A DNA stretch of 64,000 nucleotides from JAFGAV01 sp041479055. Its GTDB lineage: Bacteria; Acidobacteriota; Aminicenantia; Aminicenantales; JAFGAV01. Below the pieces are notes generated by a model. That model was not told where the DNA came from and searched no databases. It saw only the letters and a program-made list of their open reading frames with translations. The stretch spans positions 2,604,001-2,668,000 of the forward strand of contig OY969762.1 in NCBI GenBank assembly GCA_963702835.1. The letters run 5' to 3'. Position numbers and translations under genes: made by a program. Each line of letters opens with the position of its first letter. Within the stretch, counting starts at the first letter, position 1. Positions 1 through 9,001 of this stretch are shown piece after piece.

Positions 1-394
1 TTGATTTGGAGATCGTCGGAGGGTCGACGTCGCGGGGGAGCGAGCGCTGGGCCTGGGACACCTTGGCCTGGATGTCCTGCATGGCCAGGTCGACGTTCCG
101 CGAGAGCTGCATCTCCAGGGTCACCGAACCGCCGCCCATGCGGGAAGAGGAGGAGATGCTTTGGATGCCTTCGACTTGGACCAAGGCCTCCTCTAGGGGT
201 TCGATGATGTCGTTCTCCACGACTTCCGGCGCCGCGCCCGGCCAGGACACGGAAACCGAGATGTTCGGGAAATCGACGTCCGGAAACTGGCTGATCCCGA
301 TGCGGGAGGCGGCCACCAGTCCGAAGACGACCGTGGCGGCCATGAGCATCCAGGCCAGGACGGGTTTCTTGACGCAGATTTGGGTAAGGTTCAT
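1..394 (-). CDS. RND efflux pump inner-membrane permease, N-terminal part (cut by window edge)
   Basis: The minus-strand reading frame starts with ATG at 394 and runs off the left edge after 131 codons. The protein begins with a short cytoplasmic stretch and one hydrophobic helix (about residues 12-31). It then has the RND porter-domain start 'FPDVDFPNISVSVSWPGA', which matches the conserved region after TM1 in AcrB/MdtB-type proton-driven exporters. It follows the adaptor gene by a single base, so the two are surely co-transcribed. Subfamily and substrate (heavy metal or hydrophobic drug) cannot be judged from this fragment. Confidence 0.9.
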   Translation of the reverse strand, partial: MNLTQICVKKPVLAWMLMAATVVFGLVAASRIGISQFPDVDFPNISVSVSWPGAAPEVVENDIIEPLEEALVQVEGIQSISSSSRMGGGSVTLEMQLSRNVDLAMQDIQAKVSQAQRSLPRDVDPPTISKS

Positions 395-395
395 G

Positions 396-1556
396 CTACC
401 GTTTCCTGGAAGGCCCGGCCGGAGGAGCGGACTGCGCTGAGATGACTCTCACCGGAGCGTCGTCGCGCAGGGCTTCCGCCCCCCGGATGACCAGGGTTTC
501 GCCGGGCTGCAGCCCGGACATGACTTCGACTTGGCCCTCAGTCGTCCGCATCCCCAAGGTGAGGACACGCTCAACGGCTTTATTGTCCTTCACCACGTAG
601 GCGATGAAGCCTCGCTCGCTGGGCCGGACAGCGGTCTGGGGAATGACCGGCGCGTTCCGCGCGTCGCTGACCGGAACAGTGATCTCCGCGAAAGAACCGG
701 GACGGACATTGGAGCCGACGTTGCGGACCTCACCGGCGATGGCTACCATCCGCGTGCCCTCGTCGGCGGCTCCGGCCACAAAAACGATCGTGGCCTCGTA
801 GTTTTTGGATTCCTCCCGGATCTTGAAAGTGACCTTCTGTCCGGGCCGTATGCGGGCCGCATCTCTCTCCGAAACCTTGAAGCGGAGGAGGAGAGGGTCG
901 CGGCGAACGAGCGTGGCCAGGACCGTGCCGACCTCGACATACTGGCCCGTCTGAACAGTCCGCGTCTCAATCATCCCCGAGAGGGGGGCCCGAACGTAGG
1001 CGTCCCGGAGGTTGAGCTTGGCCTGGTTCAGGGCGGCCAGTGTCTGAGCCACGTCGGAAGCGGCCAGGCTCACCTTGGTTCGCCAGGTTTCCACCTCTTC
1101 CTCGGGGATGAGACCGGGGGTCTGGGCGATGACCGTTTCTCTTCGCTTGAGCCCGGCTTCCGCGTCGGCCTTGGAGGCCAGCGCTTTGTCGTAGGTGGCC
1201 TGAGCGGCCTCGACGGCCAGGCTGTACCTCTCCGGCTCGATCTCCACGAGTTCCTGGCCGAGGGCGGCCATCCGGCCCTCGGCGAAGAGGACGCGGTCAA
1301 CGACGCCGGCTACGCGAGCCGTGACCTGGACTTTTTCGAAGGCATCCACCGACCCTACGGCAAAGACCGAATAGACGAGCGAGCGGACCACCACGGGGGC
1401 AACTTCGACCGGGAACTGGATCTGGAATTTGTCCCTCGGCCCGCCGGGTTTCCGGCCGGGGGCGGAGGGAGCGGAGCCCTTTTTGCATCCGGCGGCGGCC
1501 AGCAGGAAGACAACCCATCCAGCCAGGAGGACGGCAACAATCGTTTTATTTTTCAA
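396..1556 (-). CDS. RND efflux periplasmic adaptor (membrane fusion protein), lipoprotein
   Basis: A 386-residue HlyD/AcrA-type adaptor that would link the RND permease to a TolC channel in the periplasm. It has a signal peptide with a lipobox ending at Cys24 (AAGC), so it is probably anchored as a lipoprotein. A first barrel-sandwich strand set ('VQVTARVAGVVDRVLFAEG') is followed by an alpha-hairpin (about 115-185), the return lipoyl half ('VRAPLSGMIETRTVQTGQ'), a beta-barrel and a membrane-proximal domain. It overlaps the upstream TolC gene by 11 bases and ends one base before the permease start. Substrate is unknown. Confidence 0.93.
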   Translation of the reverse strand: MKNKTIVAVLLAGWVVFLLAAAGCKKGSAPSAPGRKPGGPRDKFQIQFPVEVAPVVVRSLVYSVFAVGSVDAFEKVQVTARVAGVVDRVLFAEGRMAALGQELVEIEPERYSLAVEAAQATYDKALASKADAEAGLKRRETVIAQTPGLIPEEEVETWRTKVSLAASDVAQTLAALNQAKLNLRDAYVRAPLSGMIETRTVQTGQYVEVGTVLATLVRRDPLLLRFKVSERDAARIRPGQKVTFKIREESKNYEATIVFVAGAADEGTRMVAIAGEVRNVGSNVRPGSFAEITVPVSDARNAPVIPQTAVRPSERGFIAYVVKDNKAVERVLTLGMRTTEGQVEVMSGLQPGETLVIRGAEALRDDAPVRVISAQSAPPAGPSRKR

Positions 1557-2892
1557 GGCCCGGCTCCTTTCCCAGAGGGTCCAATCCCAAAGCAGCCTCG
1601 AGATTCAGAAAAGCGACGCCCAAGCCGTACCGGGCGCGGACAAACTCGACGTTCGCTTCGAACAGACGGACGTTGGCATCAGCCACTTGCAGTGCGGAGA
1701 TGAGGCCCTGTCGGTAGAGCTCGGTAGTCTCCCTGGCGTTCCTGACCGCGGTTTCGTAGGTGACCTGAGCCAACTTAAGAGAGGCCCTCTGGCTCTCCAG
1801 GGAGACCAGGGCCTCCCGCACGTCCAGCTCGACCTTCCGCAGAGCGGCCCGCAAGCTCAAATCGGCCTGGATGGCCAGAGCCTTTTGCTCGCTGTAATCG
1901 GCGTTCCGGGCAAACCCGTCGAACAGGCTCCAGCTCATTGTCACCCCGACATTCCAGTTGAAAGTGCGGCCGGTCAGCCCGGCCTCGTTGGTATAGCGGT
2001 ACTGGCCGGTCAGGGTGAAGCTGGGAAACCACTGGAGGATCGGCTCCAAAGTCAGGGCCTGCAGCGACTTGCCCTGCCAGCGCAGCGACTGGACGTCCGG
2101 CCGCCGGGCCTGGGCTTCGGCGATCAGCTTCTCTGCGGAGGGGACCGTCCCCTCCACGGCTTGGAGCAAGAAGTCCGGCGTCTTCAGTTTCTTGGGCGGC
2201 GGGCTGTTCAAGAGGTTGCCGAGCTGGAGATAGGCCGACTCGACCTGACCCTGGACCTGGGTCACCCCCATCTCCGACGTGGCGTATTCGAGCTGGGCCA
2301 GGGTCACGTCGTTGACGGAAACGATGCCCGCCTTATGGCGCGCTGTGGCCGCCTCCAGGCTCTGCTTGGCGAACTCCATGCGCTGGCGGGAGGCCTCCAG
2401 AAATTGGTCGATGCCCAGGGCCGAGAGAAAGGCGTTGCTGACCCCAAAAGCCAGCAGCCGTTTGCTGTCCTTGACTCCGGAAATCTCGGCTTGACGGTCG
2501 AACCGTGCCTGCATCAGAGCCGGAATGCTGTGGGAGTCGAACAGGATCAGGCTTAGGTTGGACGAACCGGATATGGCGTTGTAACTCTGAACCACGATCT
2601 CCGTTTCACCGACCTGTCGGGTGACCTCGAAGGGGCGCCGGGTATAGGTCCCGGACAGGCTGAGGCTCGGCCAGAGAAAAGACCGGGCCCTGACCAGCCG
2701 GGCATCGGCCTCGACGAGACGCTGGTCGGCGCTCAAAGCCTCCTCGTTGGCCCTGAGCGCCTGGCCGATGGCATCCTCCAGGCTCAGGACATCATCCTGG
2801 GCCAAGGTGAGCCGGGGCGCCAGGATTAAAGCCGCCAGAATCCAGGCCGCGATAAAGAAATATGAAGAAGACGGGGAAACGCGCTTGCTCAT
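1546..2892 (-). CDS. TolC-family outer-membrane efflux channel (second copy)
   Basis: About 448 residues with an N-terminal signal peptide and two OEP repeats rich in long alpha-helical, alanine/glutamine-rich segments, as in TolC/OprM trimeric channels. Motifs include 'LSLEDAIGQALRAN' near the mature N-terminus and 'LRKVELDVREALVSLESQ' in the second repeat. The ATG at 2892 is preferred. A GTG at 2910 is in frame but lies directly on the AAAGGAG sequence, so the start is uncertain by six codons. The gene overlaps the RND adaptor start and is likely its outer-membrane partner. Confidence 0.9.
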   Translation of the reverse strand: MSKRVSPSSSYFFIAAWILAALILAPRLTLAQDDVLSLEDAIGQALRANEEALSADQRLVEADARLVRARSFLWPSLSLSGTYTRRPFEVTRQVGETEIVVQSYNAISGSSNLSLILFDSHSIPALMQARFDRQAEISGVKDSKRLLAFGVSNAFLSALGIDQFLEASRQRMEFAKQSLEAATARHKAGIVSVNDVTLAQLEYATSEMGVTQVQGQVESAYLQLGNLLNSPPPKKLKTPDFLLQAVEGTVPSAEKLIAEAQARRPDVQSLRWQGKSLQALTLEPILQWFPSFTLTGQYRYTNEAGLTGRTFNWNVGVTMSWSLFDGFARNADYSEQKALAIQADLSLRAALRKVELDVREALVSLESQRASLKLAQVTYETAVRNARETTELYRQGLISALQVADANVRLFEANVEFVRARYGLGVAFLNLEAALGLDPLGKEPGLEK

Positions 2893-2964
2893 ATTCGTCC
2901 GTTTGGGCACTCCTTTTGTCGGTTCATTTATTGCGTGGCCGGCACTATCGATTGATTAAGGCTC

Positions 2965-4548
2965 TCAGCGGACCCCGATATCGGCCAGGTTGATGTGCTT
3001 TTCCGTAAGGCTCACTCCTTCGACCTGAGCCAGGTTGGCCAGGGACAAGTTATAGTCGATGAGCGCCTTAAGCTCCAGCGATTGCTGGTCGGCCAGGTCC
3101 CGCTGATATTGGAGGACGAAGTAGTTGGTGGACAATCCTACCCGGAGCTTCTCTTCCTCGGCCTCGAGCCTTTTCTGGGCCAGCTCCCTGGCCAGACGAT
3201 AAGCCTCGACGCGCATATAGTTGGTCTGCACGCCCCGGACAGCGCTCCTGACATCGAGGGCGAGCTGTTGCTCCTGAGTTTTAAGGCCGGCCAGGGCTTG
3301 GTTCAGGGTAACCTTGGCCTGGGCGGCATAGGCCCGGGAGAAGATCGTATTGAGGGGGAGGGACAAGGTGAGGCCCACCGACCAGTTCCGGTACTTGAGG
3401 CCGAAGGCATCCTTCAGCGCCTGCGAGACGTTTCCGGGGATGGTGCCGACGATGACTCCCAACAAAGGGTTGTTGTCTTGATACAGGATCTGCGTCCCGG
3501 AGACGCCCGGGCTCCAGTATTGGGCGGTCAAGCTCAGGTCGGGCAATAGCTGGTTCCGGGCATAGGTCAGGTTGACTTCCTTGTTCTGGATATCGAATTT
3601 GGAAGCGGCCAGGTCCGGCCGGCTGGCCATGGCCGTGGCCATGGCTTGATTCAGATCAACCTCGACTTTTTCAAAAGCGGGCTTATCGGCCGGCACCAGG
3701 CTCAACAGCCCGGCCTCGGGTGTGTCGGCGGCCAGGTTGATGACAGCCTTCAGCACGTCTTCGTAGTTCTTGACCAAGACCTGGGCATCCAGGATATCGG
3801 CCTCGCGGGAGGCCACGTCCGCCTGGGCGTTCAAGACCTCTATGGGGGCCAGCGTGCCGACCTCCACCGACCGGCGGTTTTTCTCCAGAAGCTCCCGGGC
3901 CAGCTGCAGAGACTGCTGCCGGACCTTGAGGTTTTCGATGCCGAAAACCAGGTTCCAGTAAGACTGTTCCACCTGAAAGACGAGATCCTGGACGAACTTG
4001 GCGAACTGTTTCTCCGAAATCTGATAGTTGTTCTGCGCGACGATGATCTGCTGCTGGCTTATCCTCAGCCCGAAATCGCGGAGCAGCGGCTGGGTGAAAC
4101 TCATGGTTAGCGTGGTTCCATAGCGGGGGTTGATCGTCTGCAAGCGCGCGTTGGTATCGATTTTATTGCCGGTCAAAGACAGGGTCAGATTCCCCCCGAA
4201 AGGAATCTCCTGGACGACCTGGGCCGAATAGTTGTCGCTGAGCTGGGTCGTTATGCCCGCGGCATCCAGCCAGGAATAGGAAGCTTGGTTGGTGTCGCGG
4301 TAGTTGTAACTGAAGGACAGGCTGGGGATGAACTTCTCCTGGGCCAGAGATATGGCGATGTCCGAAAGCTCGGGGTTCATCACTTGGACGGCCAGGCCAT
4401 AATTATTTTTTAGCGCTCTGAGAATGCAATCATCGAGCGTCAGGGAGAGGGTCTTCTCCTGGGGGGGCGCCTCCTGGGGCCGAACCGCCAGCGGGCCGGC
4501 CAGGAGCAAAAGGATCAGGCTGAAAAAGCTTATTGTCCGTCGGTTCAT
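2965..4548 (-). CDS. TolC-family outer-membrane efflux channel (first copy)
   Basis: About 527 residues. The ATG at 4548 has a good AGGAGA ribosome site and is followed by a signal peptide; an upstream in-frame start at 4584 is less likely. The mature protein opens with 'LSLTLDDCILRALKNNYGL', the typical first OEP helix, and contains two long helical hairpins separated by short beta segments. It lies 142 bases downstream of the MacB-like permease gene and probably serves that ABC exporter, whereas the next TolC gene is coupled to the RND genes. The N-terminal beta region is somewhat longer than in E. coli TolC. Confidence 0.9.
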   Translation of the reverse strand: MNRRTISFFSLILLLLAGPLAVRPQEAPPQEKTLSLTLDDCILRALKNNYGLAVQVMNPELSDIAISLAQEKFIPSLSFSYNYRDTNQASYSWLDAAGITTQLSDNYSAQVVQEIPFGGNLTLSLTGNKIDTNARLQTINPRYGTTLTMSFTQPLLRDFGLRISQQQIIVAQNNYQISEKQFAKFVQDLVFQVEQSYWNLVFGIENLKVRQQSLQLARELLEKNRRSVEVGTLAPIEVLNAQADVASREADILDAQVLVKNYEDVLKAVINLAADTPEAGLLSLVPADKPAFEKVEVDLNQAMATAMASRPDLAASKFDIQNKEVNLTYARNQLLPDLSLTAQYWSPGVSGTQILYQDNNPLLGVIVGTIPGNVSQALKDAFGLKYRNWSVGLTLSLPLNTIFSRAYAAQAKVTLNQALAGLKTQEQQLALDVRSAVRGVQTNYMRVEAYRLARELAQKRLEAEEEKLRVGLSTNYFVLQYQRDLADQQSLELKALIDYNLSLANLAQVEGVSLTEKHINLADIGVR

Positions 4549-4690
4549 AGCTGTTCTCCTTCCATCAATTGACCGAACGATCAAACCGTCATTTTTATCA
4601 CATTCATACTATTAATGAAAAGAATCCCTTTTTCCGCAACAGGACCCGTCCTTTTCGCCTGGGGCCACGGAAAAAGGGGTGCTTCCACGC

Positions 4691-5908
4691 TCATTCATAG
4701 CGGAGAGCTTCGATCGGGTCGAGCTTGGAGGCCTTGCGGGCCGGATAGAACCCGAAAACAACGCCCACCGAAGCGGCGAAGAGAAAGGCCAGGATAATGG
4801 ACCCGGAGGAGACCACCGTCCGCCAGCCGCCTATCTGGGACATGAGCTGAGAGGCTCCGATTCCCAGGGCGATGCCCAGCGCCCCTCCAATGACGCTCAG
4901 GGTCACCGCCTCGGTCAGGAACTGAAGGAGGATGTCCTTCTCCCGGGCGCCCACCGACATGCGGATACCGATTTCCCGAATCCGCTCGGTGACCGAAACC
5001 AGCATGATGTTCATGATGCCGATGCCGCCCACGATGAGCGAGACCAGGGCGATGCCGCCCAGCAAGTTGGTCAGGATCTGGGTGGATTGTTCGGCCCCCT
5101 GGGCGATGTCCGACATGTTGCCCACGCTGAAGTCATCCTGGGCGCCGGGAGCGATCTTATGCCGCACCCTCATCAGCTCCTCGATCTGACGCTGGGCCTC
5201 GCTCGTCTGGGAGGCCGATGCGGCCGAAACGTCGATTGAGCCGATATAGTCGATCCCCACCAGTTTCTTCTGGACGGTGGTGTAGGGAACGGCGATCATG
5301 TCGTCCCGGTTGAAGAAGCCGCCCGACTCGCCCATGGACTTCAGCACGCCGACGACCCGGAAGGGGATCTTTTTAATGCGGATGACCTGGCCGACGGGTT
5401 CCTCGAACTCAAACAGGTTCGTCTTGACCTCGCTGCCCAGGACGCAGACCTTGGAGGCCGAGTGGACCTGGGCCTCGTCGAAGAAGACGCCGTCGGTCAG
5501 ATCCCAATTCCGGATGAGGGGATACTTGTCTCCCACTCCCTGGATGGAAGTGTTCCAGTTCTTGTTGCCGTAGACCACTTGGGCCCGGGTGTTGACGTTG
5601 GGCGAGACGTAGCTCACGGCATCGCACTGATCCTGGATGGCCTGGGCGTCCGCTTCCTTCAGGTTGGTGAAGGTCCCGGAGCCCCCGCTGAGGCCGCGGA
5701 AATCGTGGCTGCCGGCCCGGACGAAGAGCAGGTTGGTGCCCATGGCGTTGAACCGCTCCTCGACCGCCGTCTTGGCGCCGGTGCCGATGCTGATCATGGC
5801 GATGACGGCTCCCACGCCGATGATGATGCCCAGGGCGGTCAAGAAGGAACGCATCTTGTTCCGGCTCAGGGCCCTGAGCGATATCTTGCTGGTTCTCCAG
5901 ATGTTCAT
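4691..5908 (-). CDS. MacB-like ABC transporter permease (FtsX/MacB family)
   Basis: A 405-residue permease. The ATG at 5908 is preceded by AAGGAG. There is one N-terminal membrane helix after 'NKMRSFLTALGIIIGVGAV', the conserved MacB/LolC start. A large periplasmic MacB_PCD domain (about 45-275) follows, then three C-terminal FtsX helices, with 'RIREIGIRMSVGAREKDIL' as the coupling region. It ends 'DPIEALRYE', the usual family C-terminus. It lacks its own ATPase, which is encoded by the adjacent upstream gene. With the adaptor and TolC it would form a MacAB-TolC-type mechanotransmission exporter. Confidence 0.94.
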   Translation of the reverse strand: MNIWRTSKISLRALSRNKMRSFLTALGIIIGVGAVIAMISIGTGAKTAVEERFNAMGTNLLFVRAGSHDFRGLSGGSGTFTNLKEADAQAIQDQCDAVSYVSPNVNTRAQVVYGNKNWNTSIQGVGDKYPLIRNWDLTDGVFFDEAQVHSASKVCVLGSEVKTNLFEFEEPVGQVIRIKKIPFRVVGVLKSMGESGGFFNRDDMIAVPYTTVQKKLVGIDYIGSIDVSAASASQTSEAQRQIEELMRVRHKIAPGAQDDFSVGNMSDIAQGAEQSTQILTNLLGGIALVSLIVGGIGIMNIMLVSVTERIREIGIRMSVGAREKDILLQFLTEAVTLSVIGGALGIALGIGASQLMSQIGGWRTVVSSGSIILAFLFAASVGVVFGFYPARKASKLDPIEALRYE

Positions 5909-5936
5909 GGCAGGCTCCTTGTCAGATACGGGCGGC

Positions 5937-6632
5937 TCATGATTTTTCTTCGCGGACGATCCGTCCGTCGCGGAGGTGGATCTTTCGAGAGGCCGCCGCC
6001 GACACGTCGGGGTCGTGGGTGACCAGGATGACGGTGATGGCCTTCTCTTTGTTGAGACGAACAAAGATCTTCATGATCTCCTCGCCCGTTTTGCTGTCCA
6101 GGTTGCCGGTGGGCTCATCGGCCAGGACGATGGACGGGCTGTTGACCAAGGCCCGGGCGATGGCCACCCGCTGCTGTTCCCCGCCCGACAGCTGGTTGGA
6201 CTTGTGCAGCTCCCGGCCCTCCAGCCCCACCAGGGACAGGGCCTGCATGGCCTTCTGCCTGGCATCCTTGTGGTTGCCGTCATGGGCGTAGAGGAGCGGC
6301 AGCTCGGTGTTCTCCAGGGCCGTCGTCCGGGACAGCAGGTTGAAGCTCTGGAAAACGAAGCCGATCTTCATGTTCCGGACTCGGGCCAGCATATTCTTAT
6401 CCATGGTGGAGATTTCTTCTCCCTCCAGGAAATATTTCCCCCCGGTCGGCTTGTCCAGGCAGCCCAGGATGTTCATCAGAGTGGATTTCCCGGACCCGGA
6501 AGGCCCCATGATGGCGATCATCTCGCCCCGCCGGATGGTGCCGTTCACGCCCTGCAGGGCCCGGACTTCGGTCTCCCCGACGCGATAGAGCCGGCTTACC
6601 TCTTCCAACCGTATAATCATATCTGTAGGCAT
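5937..6632 (-). CDS. MacB/LolD-type ABC transporter ATP-binding protein
   Basis: A 231-residue ATPase starting at ATG 6632, with AAGGAT upstream. It shows Walker A 'GPSGSGKST', Q-loop 'GFVFQSFNLL', signature 'LSGGEQQR', Walker B 'IVLADEPTGNLD' and the H-loop 'VTHD'. These are the hallmarks of the MacB/LolD/FtsE subfamily. It sits between the adaptor and permease genes in a colinear run, so it powers the permease at 4691-5908. The product is cytoplasmic and bound to the membrane through that permease. Confidence 0.95.
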   Translation of the reverse strand: MPTDMIIRLEEVSRLYRVGETEVRALQGVNGTIRRGEMIAIMGPSGSGKSTLMNILGCLDKPTGGKYFLEGEEISTMDKNMLARVRNMKIGFVFQSFNLLSRTTALENTELPLLYAHDGNHKDARQKAMQALSLVGLEGRELHKSNQLSGGEQQRVAIARALVNSPSIVLADEPTGNLDSKTGEEIMKIFVRLNKEKAITVILVTHDPDVSAAASRKIHLRDGRIVREEKS

Positions 6633-6679
6633 GGCTGAAATCCTTATACTTGTTCTATACGAGACCCAAGGGAAATCCG

Positions 6680-8068
6680 CTAGCGGCGGAGGAACATCAT
6701 CCCTCCGGGCGGCGGGGAGTTCCCACGCTGGGCCGAGAGAGAATTGCCGGTGATCACTTGCTGGCCTTCTTTGAGATCGCCCCACTTGATCTCGGTAAAG
6801 GAGTTATCGGTGACGCCCGTCCTAAGGAATATCGGCCGAACTTGGCCTTTTTCCTCTACCCACACGCGGGCCGTCTGGCGTTGGCGGCCGGACTGTCTCA
6901 GCCGGGCTATCATTTCCGGCGAGAGCGTGCCCCCTGCGGCGTTAGAACTACCGATGATCGTAACGCTCTGGCCGCTTCCGCCCTGAGCTCCGGACGAGCC
7001 TTCCGACCGCGGCTTGTCGCCGCCGGAGGAGCCCTGCCCGGAAGCCTGACGCTTGGCCACCATCTCGTCTCGGGCCTTCTTCAGGATGGCCGTCAACTGC
7101 TCTGCCGTCAGGGCAGGCTGGAAGCGCAGGGCGGCATTGGGCACGCGCAGGACGTTGCGGGCCTGGCCGGTCAAGATGGACGCCGTGGCGGTCATGCCCG
7201 GCCGCAGCTTGAGGTCGGGGTTGTTGACATCGACGATGGCCGTGTAGGTGACGACGTTCTGCTGCACGGTGGCCGAGTAGCGGACCTGGCTGACCTTGCC
7301 GACGAAGTTGTCGTTGGGAAAGGCGTCCACGCTGAAGCGGGCTTCCTGGCCCTCCTGGACCTTGCCGATATCGGCCTCGTCTATGGAACACTCCACCCGC
7401 ATCTTGGACAGGTCGTTGGCGATCTGGAACAGGACGGGCGCTTGAAAGCTGGCGGCCACGGTCTGGCCGACATTGATGTTGCGGCTGATGACGATGCCGT
7501 CGATGGGCGATCGGATGACGGTATAGCTCAGGTCCACCTTGCTCGAGTCGAGCTGGGAGCGGGCCTGTTCCAGCCGCGCCTCGCTGGACTTCAGGTCGGC
7601 CTCGGCGCTCAAGTACAGGGTCTCGGAATTTTCCTTCTCCTCGAAGGAAATAAGGTTCTTCTCGAACAGGCTTTGGGCCCGCTCGAATTTCTTCTTGGTG
7701 CTCTCCATGGTCACCCGCGCCCCGTCCAGGGCGGCCTGGGCGCTGCGGTAGTTGGCCTGGTTCTGGTCGAGCCTGGTCAGGAAACTCAATTGATCGATCT
7801 CGGCCACCACCTGGCCGGACTTGACCTTGGAGTTGAAGTCGACCAGGACCTTGGCCAGCCGGCCGGAAACCTGGGTGCTGACGTCGACGACATCCACCGG
7901 GTTGAGGGAGCCGGAGGCCACCACCAGGGCTTCGATGTCGCCCCGGGTGATGGAATCCATTTTGTAGGCGCTCTGGTCCTTGCCGCTCTTGCCGAAGACC
8001 GTGAGCCAGAGAATCACGACCGTGATCACGACCACGGCGATGCCGCCGATAATAAACTTCTTCTTCAC
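6680..8068 (-). CDS. MacA-like periplasmic adaptor (HlyD family)
   Basis: 462 residues with an uncleaved N-terminal membrane helix (about 4-24), a lipoyl half ('VDVSTQVSGRLAKVLVDFN'), a helical hairpin (about 90-165), the second lipoyl half and a beta-barrel. Near the C-terminus is an unusual Gly/Ser-rich insert (about 360-400) before the last domain, longer than in typical MacA. Its start overlaps the CpxP-like gene by four bases (ATGA), which implies translational coupling. It would recruit the TolC-like channel for the MacB-like ABC pair downstream. Confidence 0.93.
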   Translation of the reverse strand: MKKKFIIGGIAVVVITVVILWLTVFGKSGKDQSAYKMDSITRGDIEALVVASGSLNPVDVVDVSTQVSGRLAKVLVDFNSKVKSGQVVAEIDQLSFLTRLDQNQANYRSAQAALDGARVTMESTKKKFERAQSLFEKNLISFEEKENSETLYLSAEADLKSSEARLEQARSQLDSSKVDLSYTVIRSPIDGIVISRNINVGQTVAASFQAPVLFQIANDLSKMRVECSIDEADIGKVQEGQEARFSVDAFPNDNFVGKVSQVRYSATVQQNVVTYTAIVDVNNPDLKLRPGMTATASILTGQARNVLRVPNAALRFQPALTAEQLTAILKKARDEMVAKRQASGQGSSGGDKPRSEGSSGAQGGSGQSVTIIGSSNAAGGTLSPEMIARLRQSGRQRQTARVWVEEKGQVRPIFLRTGVTDNSFTEIKWGDLKEGQQVITGNSLSAQRGNSPPPGGMMFLRR

Positions 8069-8508
8069 TGCTTTTCTCCTTCCTTCTGATCGCCTGGCGG
8101 GCTATCCTCTCGGTAGGGACGGTGCCGCCCGGCCTCCTTTTTAAAATAGGCTCTGTGCCTTTCGATCATTTTTTTAAATTTTTCTATTTGTTCAGGGGTC
8201 AGAACGCTGTTGATTTCTTTCTCCAACTGGGTCCGGATCCCGTCCAGGCGCTCGTGGATATGCCCCCGCAGCTCCTTGAATCGTTCCTCGTTGCGTTCGA
8301 AGATGTCCTTGATGCGGGCCTGCTGCTCACCGCTCAGGCCGAGCTCCCGGGCCATCATATCCAAGGAGGGGAAAGGGGAATCCGGACGCCGCGGCGAAGG
8401 GTTGTGATGGGGAAGCACCGACCGGTCCAGGAAGATGCCGCCGGCCAGCCCGGCCAGAAAGACCAGGACCAGGGCGGCCACCAGCCACAGGGTCGGCCGG
8501 CCTTTCAT
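8065..8508 (-). CDS. CpxP/Spy-like periplasmic protein (heavy-metal resistance / LTXXQ type)
   Basis: 147 residues with one N-terminal membrane segment (about 7-27) and a helical, highly charged remainder. It contains 'LGLSGEQQARIKDIF' and 'VLTPEQIEKFKKMIE', the paired LTxxQ-like motifs of Spy/CpxP/ZraP-type periplasmic chaperone-sensors. The membrane segment looks uncleaved, so it may be an anchored sensor facing the periplasm. It lies between the anti-sigma factor and the exporter genes, with four-base overlaps on both sides. A role in sensing envelope or metal stress for the ECF system is inferred from that context. Confidence 0.82.
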   Translation of the reverse strand: MKGRPTLWLVAALVLVFLAGLAGGIFLDRSVLPHHNPSPRRPDSPFPSLDMMARELGLSGEQQARIKDIFERNEERFKELRGHIHERLDGIRTQLEKEINSVLTPEQIEKFKKMIERHRAYFKKEAGRHRPYREDSPPGDQKEGEKQ

Positions 8509-8999
8509 CGGAGTTTCCCTTGGGGCGGAGCATAGTCCTCCGCCGAAGCAAAAATGAGCATCATGTTTTTATCCTCCACCCTGTTGTTCTCCAGCAGGGT
8601 CCTGGTTTCGACCAGAGGGTTCTCATTCCTCAGGAGGAGGCTCTCGCTGAAGCTGAACTCTTCTTCCCGGCGCGGCGAGAGCAGCAGCACGGCGGCCAGG
8701 GCTAGGCTGATCAAGGCCAGGGAGGCGGGAATGGCCCGCCGGCAGAACTGCCTGACCAGGCTCCAGCCGTTGGCCCGTTCCCTTTCGGAGATCCTGGCCT
8801 CCAGCCGCTCCCAAAAGAATGGTTGAGGAGGCGGCGCTTCCTCCCGGACAAGGTCCGCAAACAGCGCCAGGTAACCGTTCTCCTTGGCTAAACACTTGGG
8901 GCAGGACCGGAGATGGGCCTTGAGCTCCCGCTCCTGGTCCGGCGACAAGCGGCCGTCATGCCGGCTCAGCAGCCATCGCTCCACCGTTCGGCAGTTCAT
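8505..8999 (-). CDS. Zinc-finger anti-sigma factor (membrane-anchored)
   Basis: 164 residues. The N-terminus carries the zf-HC2 pattern (His28 and the two cysteines of 'HLRSCPKC'), known to bind and hold ECF sigma factors. One membrane helix lies at about 90-110 ('ASLALISLALAAVLLL'), followed by a short periplasmic tail. It starts two bases after the sigma gene ends, the standard sigma/anti-sigma arrangement. The periplasmic tail is short, so signal perception may depend on the neighbouring CpxP-like protein (inference). Confidence 0.9.
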   Translation of the reverse strand: MNCRTVERWLLSRHDGRLSPDQERELKAHLRSCPKCLAKENGYLALFADLVREEAPPPQPFFWERLEARISERERANGWSLVRQFCRRAIPASLALISLALAAVLLLSPRREEEFSFSESLLLRNENPLVETRTLLENNRVEDKNMMLIFASAEDYAPPQGKLR

Positions 9000-9001
9000 G
9001 G

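Noticed and set aside
2995..8089. Long plus-strand open frames opposite the efflux genes (for example 2995-3549 and 6650-8089)
   Set aside because: They are antisense shadows of high-GC minus-strand genes; no ribosome sites and no recognisable protein features.
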